A stretch of 64,000 bases of DNA from Macrobrachium rosenbergii (GCF_040412425.1 NC_089755.1:53219298-53283297); one strand, 5' to 3'; numbered from the stretch's first letter, positions 13,603 to 25,786 are shown. Program-made: numbers and translations. Notes: generated by a model from the letters alone, not told the origin.

Positions 13603-13890
13603 ATAAATTTACTGAATCTTTAGCACACAAAATACTAATTTACTGAATCGTTAACACAAAATGGGCAACTTACTGAGCCATAAACACAAAAAATAGCTAA
13701 TTTACTGAATCATTGACACAAGCGATAGCTAATTTACAGAATCATTAACACAAGCAATAGCTAATTTACAGAATCACTAACACACGCAATAGCTAATTTA
13801 CTGAATCATTATCACACCCAATAGCTAATGTGCTGAATCATTAACGCACAAAAAAGCTAATTTACTGAATCATTAGCGCACAAAATAGCT
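13603..13890 (+). repeat. 32-bp minisatellite, about nine units
   Basis: Units read aatttactgaatcattaaca followed by cacaaaatagct. They are mostly 31-33 bp with small differences. The same unit is present in inverse orientation at 13002-13134. Confidence 0.93.
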
Positions 13891-13898
13891 TATGTATG

Positions 13899-13902
<4 letters not shown>

Positions 13903-13963
<61 letters not shown>
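13903..13963. repeat. (AT)n microsatellite
   Basis: About 60 bp of alternating AT with short TATG flanks. Confidence 0.97.
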
Positions 13964-13967
<4 letters not shown>

Positions 13968-14172
13968 ATGTATGTGTGTTTGTGCTTGCATATATATATC
14001 TGAGACCTACCCACACTGTGCATCATAATATAACCGTTCCAAGCATGAATCAGACCTTCGGTTGCAATGCCCACTATTGCAATGCCTAATCCTCTCCGGA
14101 GTCTGACCACGTCAGGAACGGGTATCCTTCAGGTGCCCTGGGTATCCTACAAGGACTCGGAGAACCTCATAC

Positions 14173-14468
14173 TTATGCTGCTGGATTGCTTGTTACATGA
14201 AGAGCTCGCTATGTTTGGCTTTCCAGCTTATAAGGCGGGGGCGTTAACCCCACGCTCGACACCCCCTCCCCCACTTTTTTTTCAGGGGGGGAGGGGTTCC
14301 GGAGTTGGAAATTGAGTGACTGTATGAATTCTGTCTGCAGAGATTCAGGATTCACACCAGGATGGTCGATATTTGTGCTAGAATAACAAAAATGTGACAA
14401 ATTCAAATATTATCTTCCTGGGTTCTGTATGTTACTGAACCGAGGTTTTCGCCCCTTAAGAAAAACAC
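14173..14468 (-). mobile_element. LTR-like fragment, copy 1
   Basis: It begins (plus strand) with ttatgctgctggattg, the same sequence that borders the primer-binding-like site at 15041. It shares atgtttggctttcc, a taacccc...c-rich/g-rich segment, gattcaggattc, atggtcgata and gttctgtatg in the same order with 15041-15450. It lacks the pieces that 14478-14930 shares with that copy. Confidence 0.5.
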
Positions 14469-14477
14469 AGGATCTAG

Positions 14478-14930
14478 ATGGAAATATTATTGGGGCTGCT
14501 CTGGCTAATCGACAGCTCGCACCCAAAAATACAGGAGTTTGCTGATTTATTAATATTAAAGTTAATAAAAAATCATAAACAAAAAAAGGCCATAACAAAA
14601 TGAGCCAGGTCCGGGCCACGAAACACAAAAATAAAGTAATATTACTATATTACCAGCAGCAGTGAATCAAAAAAGCCATCTCCAGCGAAGTTCAACAGGC
14701 CATTATCACGACGTCCTGCTGCCGCCTGCAATGCCCCACCTGCGGCCAACAAACAACCATCTTCGCAATGCCTAAACACCGGCTGCCCAAGAAACGTCTT
14801 CAAAGTCGAACTGCTGCTGGTCTCTTCCCCAAGAGAACAACCTGTTCACGCTCAGAACCTGACTAAAAGTTGGCGTATCCTAAATAAACAGGTAACTACA
14901 GAACAACAAAAGATCCTAACACCTTCCCCC
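14478..14930 (-). mobile_element. LTR-like fragment, copy 3
   Basis: It shares gatggaaatattattggg, caggagtttg, tttattaatattaaagttaa, cacaaaaataaagta, aaagccatc, aacaaacaaccatcttcg, acaacctgtt and aataaacaggt in order with 15057-15440. The element would read on the minus strand. No gag or pol coding remains. Confidence 0.5.
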
Positions 14931-15025
14931 GACAGAAAAAAAAAAAAAAATTACAATTTTTTTTTTTTTTTTTTTTCCAAAATAACCAACCTCCTCCTCC
15001 AATGGGTGACTCAACCAGAGAACCC

Positions 15026-15043
15026 TGTCACGGTCGCCAATTA
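15026..15043 (-). other. Putative primer-binding site of an LTR retrotransposon
   Basis: On the minus strand the presumed LTR end (caatccagcagcataa) is followed directly by ttggcgaccgtgacaggg. A TGG-starting site immediately inside the LTR is the expected layout of a reverse-transcription primer site. I could not assign the primer tRNA. Confidence 0.5.
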
Positions 15044-15450
15044 TGCTGCTGGATTGATGGAAATATTATTGGGCTGCTCTTGTTACAGGAGTTTGAAAAA
15101 ATAGATTTATTAATATTAAAGTTAATAAAAATGTTTGGCTTTCCAAAACACAAAAATAAAGTATAAGGTACCAGGCAGTCGTTAAAAAAAGCCATCCCAG
15201 CGAAGTCCACCAACTAACCCCAGGCCCTTTTTTTTTGCCGGGAGGGTTCCAAAACTGAGGGTCTGGAACAAACAACCATCTTCGAGTGATTGCTCCAGCC
15301 TTCACCGTCTGCCCAGAAATTCAGGATTCGAACTGCAGGGTATGGTCGATAACAACCTGTTTGTGCCTGAGAATAATCCTGTGAAAATAAGAGAGGGGAA
15401 ATTAGCCAAATAAATAAACAGGTCTTACCTAGAACAACAAAAGTTCTGTA
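15044..15450 (-). mobile_element. LTR-like sequence, copy 2 (mosaic)
   Basis: Presumed 5' LTR of a minus-strand element, bordering the primer-binding-like site. Its sequence alternates every 10-30 bp between pieces shared with 14173-14468 and pieces shared with 14478-14930. Either those two are complementary deletions of this copy, or the copy is a composite. The outer edge (about 15450) is uncertain, and no polymerase domain is left nearby. Confidence 0.5.
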
Positions 15451-15479
15451 TGGAACAAAGCAATAAAATATGTCAGAAT

Positions 15480-15780
15480 GATCGTTTAGCATGAAGTCTT
15501 TTCATTCTAAATTCAAACATGACACAAAGTGACAGAATGACACATCTGAATTCTTGTTATACCGAGATCACCTTCGTACGTGATGTATCCGAACCCTGCA
15601 ACACGCGGAAAGTAGAATGATGTAGAGACGTGGTCATTCTGAATGATTCATTCTCATACCTGTGAGATGCGGAAGGGTACCACTTAACATAACATGCCAT
15701 TCTGAATTCATCGTCACACGCATGACTTAATCTGGTACGATGCGGAAGGGTAGAATGACCGTGTGGCATGAAACACATGG
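15480..15780. repeat. Degenerate repeats of about 100 bp
   Basis: Three diverged segments share gcggaa-gggta/agta, a gccattctgaat or gtcattctgaat motif and a cataac/catgac motif. The unit is about 85-100 bp. Too diverged to set borders. Confidence 0.5.
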
Positions 15781-16182
15781 GGTATTGTGACGTCAGCCCT
15801 ACTTAACGACAGGTAGATTCACTCGGGTTACCGATTGGGCACCTTATCCTGGGCATGTGACGTCAGATCGGAGGCTTGTGCCAGGTAGGAAGTCGATATG
15901 GTGAGATGTATGGAAGTGAGTTTGTGAATTTTTTTTTTCTTCTTCTTCATAACTCAGGCTTATATTGACCTATTTCTCCGTCCGTCCATTACAGATGTTT
16001 GTTGGTTTAACAGAGCGGAAAGACGGAATGGAATGAATATAAAATAACGTCCTGTAAAAAGTGACATGTCCGTTCTCTTCAACGGCGGGTTTTTTTTTTT
16101 TTTTTCACGCAACGCCAGTTCGGTATAAGTCGGTCAAATACTTCTATGAAGCGGCCAAGTCACCGTCACACGATTTCCGTTT

Positions 16183-16910
16183 GAATGTCTTGTATATATT
16201 TTCATTCATTAAAATAACCATAGATCTCTAAACAAATTGACCCGTAGGGGGGTAGTGCCGTCAGTGCATCTCGTGCGGTGCACTGTAGGCATTACTTACG
16301 GTTCTTTGCAGCCTGCCTTCGGCCCCTAGCTGCAACCTCTTTCGTTCCTTTTACTGTACCTCCTTTCATATTCTCTTTCATTCATCTTATTTTCCACCCT
16401 CTCATAACAATTGATTCATAGTGCAACTGCGAGGTTTACCTTCTGTTACACCTTTCAAACCTTTTACTGTCAGTTTCTGTTTCAGTGCTGAATGACCTCA
16501 TAATCCCAGTGCTTGGCCTTTGGCCTAAATTCTATATTCATTTCAGTTCAGTTCACTTCTAAACAAAGTGTCAAAAGCATAAAATCATTACAAAGGGACT
16601 GTAAATGTCTTGTATATTTTCATTCATTAAGATAACAATAGATCTCTAAACAAAGTGTCAAAAGCATAAAGGTATTACAGAGATTGTAAATGTCTTGTAT
16701 ATTTTCATTCATTAAGATGATCATAGATCTCTAAACAAAGTGTCAAAAGCATAAAAGCATTGTAAATGTCTTGTATATTTTCATTCATTAAGATGATCAT
16801 GATCTGTAAATGTCAAAAGCATTGTTACAAAGAGATTGTAAATTTTGTATTTCATTAAGATGATGATAGATGTCTAAAGAAAATGTCAAAAGCATAAAAG
16901 CATTGCAAAG
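16183..16910. repeat. Tandem array of about 86 bp, split by a family C insertion
   Basis: Units contain tctaaacaaagtgtcaaaag, cataaaagcattac, tgtaaatgtcttgtatattt and tcattcattaagat. Unit starts are at about 16558, 16644, 16729, 16803 and 16868, shrinking toward the right end. A partial unit lies at 16183-16236 on the far side of the inserted repeat, so the array existed before the insertion. Confidence 0.9.
16237..16557 (+). mobile_element. Repeat family C, copy 2, with target-site duplication
   Basis: Near full-length copy from the gtaggggggtagtgccgtca region through cggtgcactgtaggcattac to ggcctaaattctatattca and a tttcagttcagttca-type tail. The 10-bp tctaaacaaa occurs on both sides (16227-16236 and 16558-16567). 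This is what a target-site duplication created on insertion into the 86-bp array would look like. Confidence 0.9.
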
Positions 16911-16920
16911 AGATTCATTG

Positions 16921-19900
16921 GTCGTGGCACATAATTGCCTTCACAGAAATATGATCAGAGGTCGATGCCAGTCCTTTTGTCCTTTGTGAAGAGACAGGTC
17001 GATGATCTATATCGGTGTGACCCAAGTATAGGAGATCAATGGATTATTCGTGTGTTTGTGTGTGGTCGTGAGAGAGAGAGAGAGACTTCAGTGTATCTGG
17101 AGATGTATAAGCTAGACCTATATCAGTGTTCAGCTTTGTAGGCCAGTAAACACGCTTGCATTTCCAATAAATAAGTTCTTGTTGTCTAAAGTCAAACGTT
17201 TCCTTGCTTATCTGTTCGTCATTTCATCGTGAGACAGCGTATTGTGAAATCACATTGTTTTAACCATTCCTTAGACGATTAAAGAGAACCTGCATTAACC
17301 TGTCAAAACTATACGGAAAATAGCAACGCATAAAAACAAGCGGAGAGGAGCAATCAGAGCAAGAAAACTTTGACACACGAAAAAAGATTATATAAGAAAA
17401 CGAAAGATGCAGCAGCGTGTCTTGGAACACAAAAAAAAAACGAAACAAAAAAAATTTCGTTAAAAGACGAGAAGATCGATGCCAGATAGACTTCCAGCAG
17501 ACGTTACATTTTCGAATATGAACTTGAAAGTAAAGAAAAAAAAAAACCCTAACCCGACAGGCCTGCCTCTCTCTCTCTCTCTCTCTCTCCCCGTGTGTAT
17601 GTGTACAGTAGGTTCACCTCTTATGATTATCCCACATCCTCGCCCCACCAACCCGGCCAATGGCTGCGTGCGAGCGAAATTGCTCTCATAGGCCACAGCT
17701 TTACAGCTTAAATTGATCGTCCTTCGGACCCTTCAACTCCTTATGAATCTTCTGTTTATTGCCCTGGAGGTCGTTGGTATCAGGCTGGATTTGGGCGAAA
17801 TGAACTGGCCCATTAGGACCTCCCGGTTGCTCGGTCATGTTCAGCCTCTAACCGTCACTGACCGAACTAGATGCGGCTGGACTGGTTTCCGCCCAAGTCC
17901 TAAGCTTATTCCCCGTTCTAGACTCTGGACTTGCTTATTGTTGTCTTATCACCATGGGCGAATAATGTATTTAATTTAACTACTCAAATAAGCATTTACA
18001 GAGGTTTTACGTATTAATTTGTTAATCAGCTTTCAAGGTCTGAGCAATGCAGTGCCAACAAAAGATCGCAGACTGCTGTATCACCTGGTCCTATTGTGTT
18101 GCTTGAAGCGTGGTCATTGACCCATTTGTGTTACATCAGAGGGCTTTTCAAACAAGCGGTCAAACTCGGGGTTACATTCAATTCAAGGTCTTCTGGATAT
18201 AACTACGTTCCTCATGCCCACTGCCCAGCCGTGTATACAAGGGTAGCATACTGTAGGAATATGTCCAATGATCTCAGATGACAGCAACAACCAACTAGTT
18301 TTAGTACTAGGGATAAGATAATAATTTTTCTTAGCTATTTTAATCAGTGGGGGTAAATTGAAATAATAAATGCTTTTAAGTGGTCTGTCAGGCGTATCGA
18401 AAGGGAAATACAAATTTCAACTGTGCTTTAGACAGCAGCATATGTGATGTGTAAGCAGATTAAACCTGTGAAGTATGGTGTTGACGTCAGAACCTCTGAC
18501 AGATCTTCGGTGCATGAAATGTCCTTCATCTGTTCTCCTCTTACCCTCTGCCTGTCTTTAATCATTTTCTTTTTATTCTCAGTGTCCTTCATGCCTTCCC
18601 CATCTCAGTTATTCGCAATACATTATTCACATGAACCGGATAAGAGGTGGATTTCCTGAGATATGGGTGTGATGACGTCACTGAAACAGGTCCGTCTATC
18701 GAATACATCTCCTCATCACGGTAGACTCATCCAAATGCGTAATTTTGGTTGTTAACCTGACTGTCGAAAGCAAGCAAAGCTTTTTCTCTAGAGTAATGAA
18801 ATCAGAAAGGACAAAATCAATACTTGTAACCGTTGCTAAGCTAAATCTAGACAGGGGCTGCTAATATAAAAAATCAATAGACTCAGTTCTGAATACACCC
18901 CTCGAGATATATTAGGAGCAAAAAATTGAAAGTGGGTGTTCGTCGCTCGCTAAATTGAGAACAAAAATTGAAAGCAAATGTTGCATTCGTTTCATTAATC
19001 ACAGCGGGAAGCCTTGAATAGAATCTAAAGGTCACAGTTCCTTTAAAAATCTAGCTGAACGCTGGATCTCAGAAAATCAATCAGTAGGTATAGTTCTAAG
19101 TGACGCATGCGCACTGGGTATTCTCATTAACTATATATTTTGCAACGGAGAGAGAAAATTGCAATATCAAAGGTATAGATCATATGAAATTAACAAAGTG
19201 CAGTCTTGATCCTGCTGAAGAGGGTTTAGATTCCAGGAAATCAGTTTCGAAAATAGGCGCAGCTGTCACAAGTGCCCCTTTTCATTTCATTCCAGTAATT
19301 TAAACAGAAATAGAGAAAGAAAAAGTCAGTTTTAATATATAATTAATTAAATGCAACTCTGAATCTCGCTAGAAACGGTTAGACCAGAAAGATGTATTGT
19401 TACTAAGCCTAGTTTTTTTGCTTGGCACGCGCAGGCCTGCGGCGTTGTACTACAGTTAGGTCTAAGGTTCATACATACGAAGCAGGTAACCTTTGCGCAC
19501 TATAAAAAAAAATAGGTTTCTTGCTTTTAAAGACAAGTTGCCCTTTCGTCTTGGTGTCTACAGGGTGAATTTGACCCATTTTTTTGTTGGGGGGGCGGGA
19601 AATATTTTCTGGTATTTTGTAATAGTAATATTATAATATAATGATAATAAGACAAGAAGAAGAAGAAGAAAAAAAAATGCCCTGTTAAAGAATTGAGTTC
19701 ATTGGTGAAAAGACTTGGAGGAACAGGAAGGATACCAATTAACAATAATATCATAATGTATCCTCTACACACAGTACATAGTCTAAATACAAAGGAAAAT
19801 TAAATGTTGATGAGGGTGCAGGCGTGGAATCTCAAGGACTTCTTGCAGCTTTCAGTATTTTTTTTTTTTTCTTAATATTGCTTCGTTTATTTATCATTTA

Positions 19901-20035
19901 TTTTGGTTCCATTGCGTGTTTGCGATTTCTCACGGTATTGCGATTGCCGAGTCATTGAGAACATCAGTGACGTGAAGTCGACGACGCCTTGATATTGAAG
20001 GCAATTGTAGAATAGGCTTATGATGACCTAGGAAG
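16921..20035. other. 3.1 kb without recognised genes
   Basis: Mostly unique sequence with short GA/TC tracts (17069-17085, 17571-17590). Open frames at about 17713-17979 and 18096-18281 are below 90 codons and match no family I know. No splice-linked exon pair is evident. Confidence 0.5.
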
Positions 20036-20036
20036 C

Positions 20037-20109
<73 letters not shown>

Positions 20110-20114
20110 TAATT

Positions 20115-20177
<63 letters not shown>

Positions 20178-20286
20178 TGTATATATATATATATACTCGT
20201 ATGAGTCTAGGGAAAGGCACTGAGTCTATGAAAGGCACTACAATCGATAATTTATTTTCCTCTTCTTCTTCTTCTTCTTCTTCTTC

Positions 20287-20342
<56 letters not shown>

Positions 20343-20355
20343 GAGAGAGAGAGAG
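20036..20355. repeat. Compound TC, AT, CTT and ATT microsatellites
   Basis: (TC)n at 20036-20062 runs into (AT)n at 20063-20102 and about 20118-20176. After a 70-bp spacer come (CTT)n at about 20262-20288 and (ATT)n to 20341, then a short GA tract. Confidence 0.97.
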
Positions 20356-20608
20356 AGTTAAATGAATGAAGACAAAATAATATTAAGAGTAAATAGAGAA
20401 CAGCGTTTCAGTAAACAAACACAGACAGATTAAGCTCGCTTTCTCTGATCACATTGCGGAACCTAACGATGGAGGTCAACAAACCTCGGAGTACAACTGA
20501 CTGTAAAAATGAAAGTTTATATTATTCTAACATTTTGAGAGTGAGAAATCAACGCTGAATAAGCCAGAAGTCTCGATGCGAACAATTCGTTTGTTATGTG
20601 CGCCTGCC

Positions 20609-20611
<3 letters not shown>

Positions 20612-20671
<60 letters not shown>
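20612..20671. repeat. (TC)n microsatellite
   Basis: About 60 bp of CT repeats. The following 1.5 kb to 22245 is unique sequence in which I recognise no gene. Confidence 0.98.
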
Positions 20672-20675
<4 letters not shown>

Positions 20676-22245
20676 AGGACGCAAAAGACTGTATTATAGA
20701 GGGAAAGAATGAGAGGAAATTGCGCCGTACTTTTAATACACAATTTAAATTTAAATCACATCGTTTGGGAGATAAGGAGGGGTGGTGGGGAGGGGATGGG
20801 AGGCATTCTGGCATTGTCGCCGTAGGGGAGGGTGGGAGTACCGGGTGCATAACAGACCTCTCGTGCATTACATAACGCAATATGGCGGATATTCTTCTTC
20901 TTTTATGAGAACAGACAGAGGCAGGCTAAATATACCAGCAAAACCCTTGCCATTGTACAGGATGATTTAGTGAGGAATATGGTCAAGGTGTTGAAAATTC
21001 TTATGTGAGCATCGCTGCCAAACTGCTTTGCTGGCTGCGGGAGGAGCAAAGGAAAGTGCTGGCATAAGGCTAACCAATTCAGGAATAAAGACCCAACTAG
21101 AAGCGGCAGATCGGCTGTAAATGGACTGTGGTACAGAAACGGTTGACTGAAAATCCGGTTAACAGGTATGGCGCATAACTTTTCCGCTAATTCAGACTGG
21201 CGATTTTATTGAAAAATTATCGTCTTATTCTTCTTATGGAGGGAAATAACTCTTAACCAAACCTCCACTGAGAGGGAGAAAGAGAGAGAGAGAGAGAAAT
21301 ACTTTTAGGTGAAAAGGGTCACTGACCTTGGACTTAATTGATTTTTCATAGCGTCGTAGCATTTAAACTAATCTCCTTATAATTACGTGTTTTTGGTAAT
21401 ATTTGTTTCAATTACTTCATTATAATTTTTCCCTTCCTATGACGCCCTGCCGCTTTTGCCAAATTGATGAGGTTATTACGATTTTAATTACCGTCCGGTT
21501 ATCTCACAGGGCCTGCCATGTATCAGGAAAATTACCTATAAATTTTCTTGCCGTGTCAGACACTTGTGAAGACCAGTCAACTTCCTGGAGTAGCGTTAAT
21601 ATTAGTACCCATTCACAGCATGCATGTATGACCCGCATGGATAATAAACATTTGTAAATGGAGCACTGACCTCAGATGCTAATGATTTTCCTTAATTTTT
21701 TCTACTTATCGGATGTGAATACTTAATATTACATTCCCTTACGTGTAGAAATTCAAAATTGACAAAATATATAACTGCTCACTTTGGTAACCAAGCTCCT
21801 CCACTCACGTAAAAGTATTATAAAGCCACACTTGATACGATTGATTACATAGGCAACAGTCTTGAACGGAATTGTCAGAGTGACAGTTATTTAAAGCAAC
21901 GGTAGGAATAGTTATTTAGGCAACCGCATTAAACATCTTGCGAGATATAACACAGTAAAAGAAATACGAATTTATCTTCTTCGTTTGAAAAGTCATCGAA
22001 GCGCAGGCTGAACTGTCACAGCTCATAATAACTTTTGACATTAATGCTGTGTGACCGTGACATTGATTGCTGAGGTTGCTGCATCAGAGATGTAATCGTG
22101 TGTGTCTCGTGTGTGTTGTTTGTCTGGAAAGGGAGATAGAGAAAGAGAGAGAGAGATAGGAATCACCTTGAGTCACGCCTTATTTAGAAAGTTAAATAAG
22201 AGAATGATCGAAGCGAGGATTAGAAGTACGTCTAGTCTTGTTACT

Positions 22246-22290
22246 GAGAGAGAGAGAGAGAGAGAGAGAATTTACATTATATATAATATA

Positions 22291-22343
<53 letters not shown>

Positions 22344-22398
22344 TATATATATATTATATATGATATATAATTTCTTCTTTTTTTTCTCTCTCTCTCTC

Positions 22399-22485
<87 letters not shown>

Positions 22486-22504
22486 TCTGTGTGTGTGCTT
22501 GTGG

Positions 22505-22568
<64 letters not shown>
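22246..22568. repeat. GA/AT/TC/AT/GA microsatellite cluster
   Basis: GA (22246-22269), AT (about 22290-22340), a short TC block (22385-22400), AT (about 22405-22484) and GA (22508-22568) lie in succession. Open frames of up to 171 codons are simple-repeat artefacts. Confidence 0.97.
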
Positions 22569-22570
<2 letters not shown>

Positions 22571-22817
22571 ACACGCATCACAGCCTCATCTTCCCTGGCC
22601 ATGCATTGAATCCATAAGGCCCTATCTTGGAGGCCTTTCTGTCTGTCTGTCTCTCTAGTTACATAATCGACGTATAAAGAGTCGACCTTGTGTTCTTGTC
22701 AGGTGTTATTGGGACATGTTTACTCAATGTTTTCGGGTGACATTTGTCTACTTTTTTGTTTGTTTGTTTGTGCGTTTTGTTTGGGAAGTGCTTGTGGTAA
22801 CTGTCGTTGTTGTTTAT

Positions 22818-23818
22818 TCTGTCCGCACTTTTTCCGTCTGCACTTTTTCTGTCCGCTTTTTTTCTGTCTGCACTTTTTCTGTCTACACTTTTTCTCCGCA
22901 CTTTTTCTGTCCGCACTTTTTCCGTCTGCACTTTTTCTGTCCGCACTTTTTCCGTCTGCACTTTTTCTGTCTGCACTTTTTCCGTCTGCACTTTTTCTGT
23001 CCGCACTTTTTCTGTCCGCACTTTTTCTGTCTGCACTTTTTCTGTGCGCACTTTTTCTGTCCACACTTTTTCTGTCGGCACTTTTTCTGTCCGCACTTTT
23101 TCTGTCAGCACTTTTTTCTGTCCGCACTTTTTCTGTCTGCACTTTTTCCGTCTGCACTTTTTCTGTCCGCACTTTTTCTGTCTGCACTTTTTCTGTCCGC
23201 ACTTTTTCTGTGCGCACATTTTCTGTCCGCACTTTTTCTGTGCGCACTTTTTCTGTCCGCACTTTTTCTGTCCGCACTTTTTCTGTGCGCACTTTTTCTG
23301 TCCACACTTTTTCTGTCGGCACTTTTTCTGTCTGCACTTTTTCCGTCTGCACTTTTTCTGTCCGCACTTTTTCTGTCTGCACTTTTTCTGTCCGCACTTT
23401 TTCTGTGCGCACTTTTTCTGTCCACACTTTTTCTGTCCGCACTTTTTCTGTCTGCACTTTTTCTCCGCACTTTTTCTGTCCGCACTTTTTCTGTCTGCAC
23501 TTTTTCCGTCTGCACTTTTTCTGTCCGCACTTTTTCTGTCTGCACTTTTTCTGTCCGCACTTTTTCTGTGCGCACATTTTCTGTGCGCACTTTTTCTGTC
23601 TGCACTTTTTCTGTCCGCACTTTTCTGTGCGCACTTTTTCTGTCCACTTTTTCTGTCGGCACTTTTTCTGTCTGCACTTTTTCTGTGCGCACTTTTTCTG
23701 TCTGCACTTTTTCTGTCCGCACTTTTTCTGTCTGCACTTTTTCTGTCCGCACTTTTTCTGTGCGCACTTTTTCTGGCCACACTTTTTCTGTCGGCACTTT
23801 TTCTGTCTGCACTTTTCG
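22818..23818 (+). repeat. 15-bp minisatellite, about 66 units
   Basis: Units read ctgtccgcacttttt, with variation concentrated in the three bases after ctgt (ccg, ctg, gcg, cac, cgg) and rare 9-16 bp units. A gcg-cac-cgg triplet of units recurs at about 23043, 23284, 23404, 23626 and 23758; the first spacings are about 240 and 120 bp, that is 16 and 8 units, so blocks were duplicated. The unit is a multiple of three and has no stop codon on either strand, so all six frames stay open for hundreds of codons. None of these frames is a credible gene. The array runs straight into the family A copy at 23819. Confidence 0.95.
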
Positions 23819-24160
23819 GTCCACCCTCAGATCTTCAAAACTACTGAGGCTAGAGGGCTGCAAATTGGCATGTTGATCATCCACCCTCCAACCACCAAAC
23901 ATACCAAATTGCAGCCCTCTAACCTCAGTAGTTTTTATATTATTTAAGGGAAAAGTTAACCATAATCGTACTTCTGGCAACGATATAAGACATCCCACCA
24001 CCAGGCCGTGGTTAAAGTTTCATGGGCCGCGGCTCATACAGCATTATACCGAAACCACCGAAAGATAAGTTTTCGGTGGCCTTGATTATACGTTGCAGCG
24101 GCTGTACAGAAAACTCGATTGCGCCGAAGAAACTTCGGCGCAATTGTTACTTGTTTATTG
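23819..24160 (+). mobile_element. Repeat family A, copy 5, with expanded internal motif
   Basis: It runs from the ccaccctcagatcttc segment through the internal inverted repeat (about 23841-23935) and the ccaccgaaag dyad to the 3' hairpin (gcgccgaagaaacttcggcg) and ttacttg. The 5' palindrome seen in other copies is missing. In its place stands the 15-bp array, whose unit equals the gtccgcactttttctgtcc motif that other copies hold once or twice at this position. Confidence 0.9.
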
Positions 24161-24480
24161 ACGTTATTGTTTGCAGGAATTTGTGAGAATGTTTGTGCAC
24201 GTTGCTGGGAAATACTTATCTTCTATATTTATGTTTGTTGACGCAAGGATGCATTGTGTGGCGGAGCTCTTGTGCGTCATTTCCACGCGTTTGTACGTGC
24301 GTCTGCGTATCCGTTTAAAGTTATTGTTTATCTGTTTGTTTTGTGTTTGTGCACCTGTAAAAATTATGCAACAATAACATGCAGTTGGTGTAAGGTCTTC
24401 ACAATTGAATAAAGAAGGGTTTGACGATTTTGTGTATTGGTAACCAAACCATGTAAAGTAAATGCATTTTAGTGGGGTTT

Positions 24481-24660
<180 letters not shown>

Positions 24661-24930
24661 TATATATACACATACATACACACATAGTCATACATAGTGT
24701 GTACGGTTGAGGAGGACTGTGATAACGCAGGAGTATTTGTCTGCTTTCCTTATCTTGCTGATAAAAATGTGAATAATGTCAAAGAAGAGTGAGAAAAACA
24801 TGTGAACACCATAAGCCATTAATTCGTGGCAGCCATGATAACGCTGCCTGAAAAATAAACGCTATCAATCAGAGTCATAAGATCACTTATCCTTACGTAA
24901 GGTTTTCTGGTGTGTTTTCCCGTGATGATG

Positions 24931-24934
<4 letters not shown>

Positions 24935-24973
<39 letters not shown>

Positions 24974-25091
24974 CCAGGTAACAGCTGTTAATTATCTCAC
25001 AAATTACACAAATTACTTCACACATACAGAGATGACGCGTTGATTTAATGAAAGAATATTTTGTCACAGCAGCCATTAAGGACCATTTATT

Positions 25092-25134
<43 letters not shown>

Positions 25135-25282
25135 GAGAGAGAGAAGGAGAGAGAGAGAATTGTCCAGGTAATAGCTGTTAATTATCTCACACATTACACA
25201 AATTACTTCACACACATACAGAGATGACGCGTTGATTTAATGAAAGAATATTTTGTCACAGCAGCCATTAAGGACCATTTAT

Positions 25283-25322
<40 letters not shown>

Positions 25323-25753
25323 AAGAGAGGGAGAGAGAGAGAATTGTCCAGGTAATAGCTGTTAATTATCTCACAAATTGCACATATTACTTCATGCATA
25401 CAGAGATGACGCTTTGATTTAATGAAAGAATATTTTGTCACAGCAGCCATTAAGGACCATTTATTATAGAGAGAGAGAGAGACAGAGAGAATTGTCCCGG
25501 TAATAGCTGTTAATTATCTCACAATTTACACAAATTACTTCACGCATACAGAGATGACGTTTTGATTAAATGAAAGAATAGTTTGGCACAGCAGCCATTA
25601 AGTACCATTTATTAGAGAGAGAGAGAGAATTGTCCAGGTAATCGCTGTTAATTATCTCACAAATTACACAAATTACCTCACACACATACAGAGATGACGC
25701 TTTGATTAAATGGAAAAATATTTTGTCACAGCAGCCATTAAGGACCATTTATT

Positions 25754-25786
<33 letters not shown>

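Noticed and set aside
22659..23947. Open frames of 300-420 codons on both strands over the 15-bp array
   Set aside because: They follow from a stop-free unit whose length is a multiple of three. Frame shifts inside the array do not close them, they exist in competing frames on both strands, and no splice or promoter context supports a gene.
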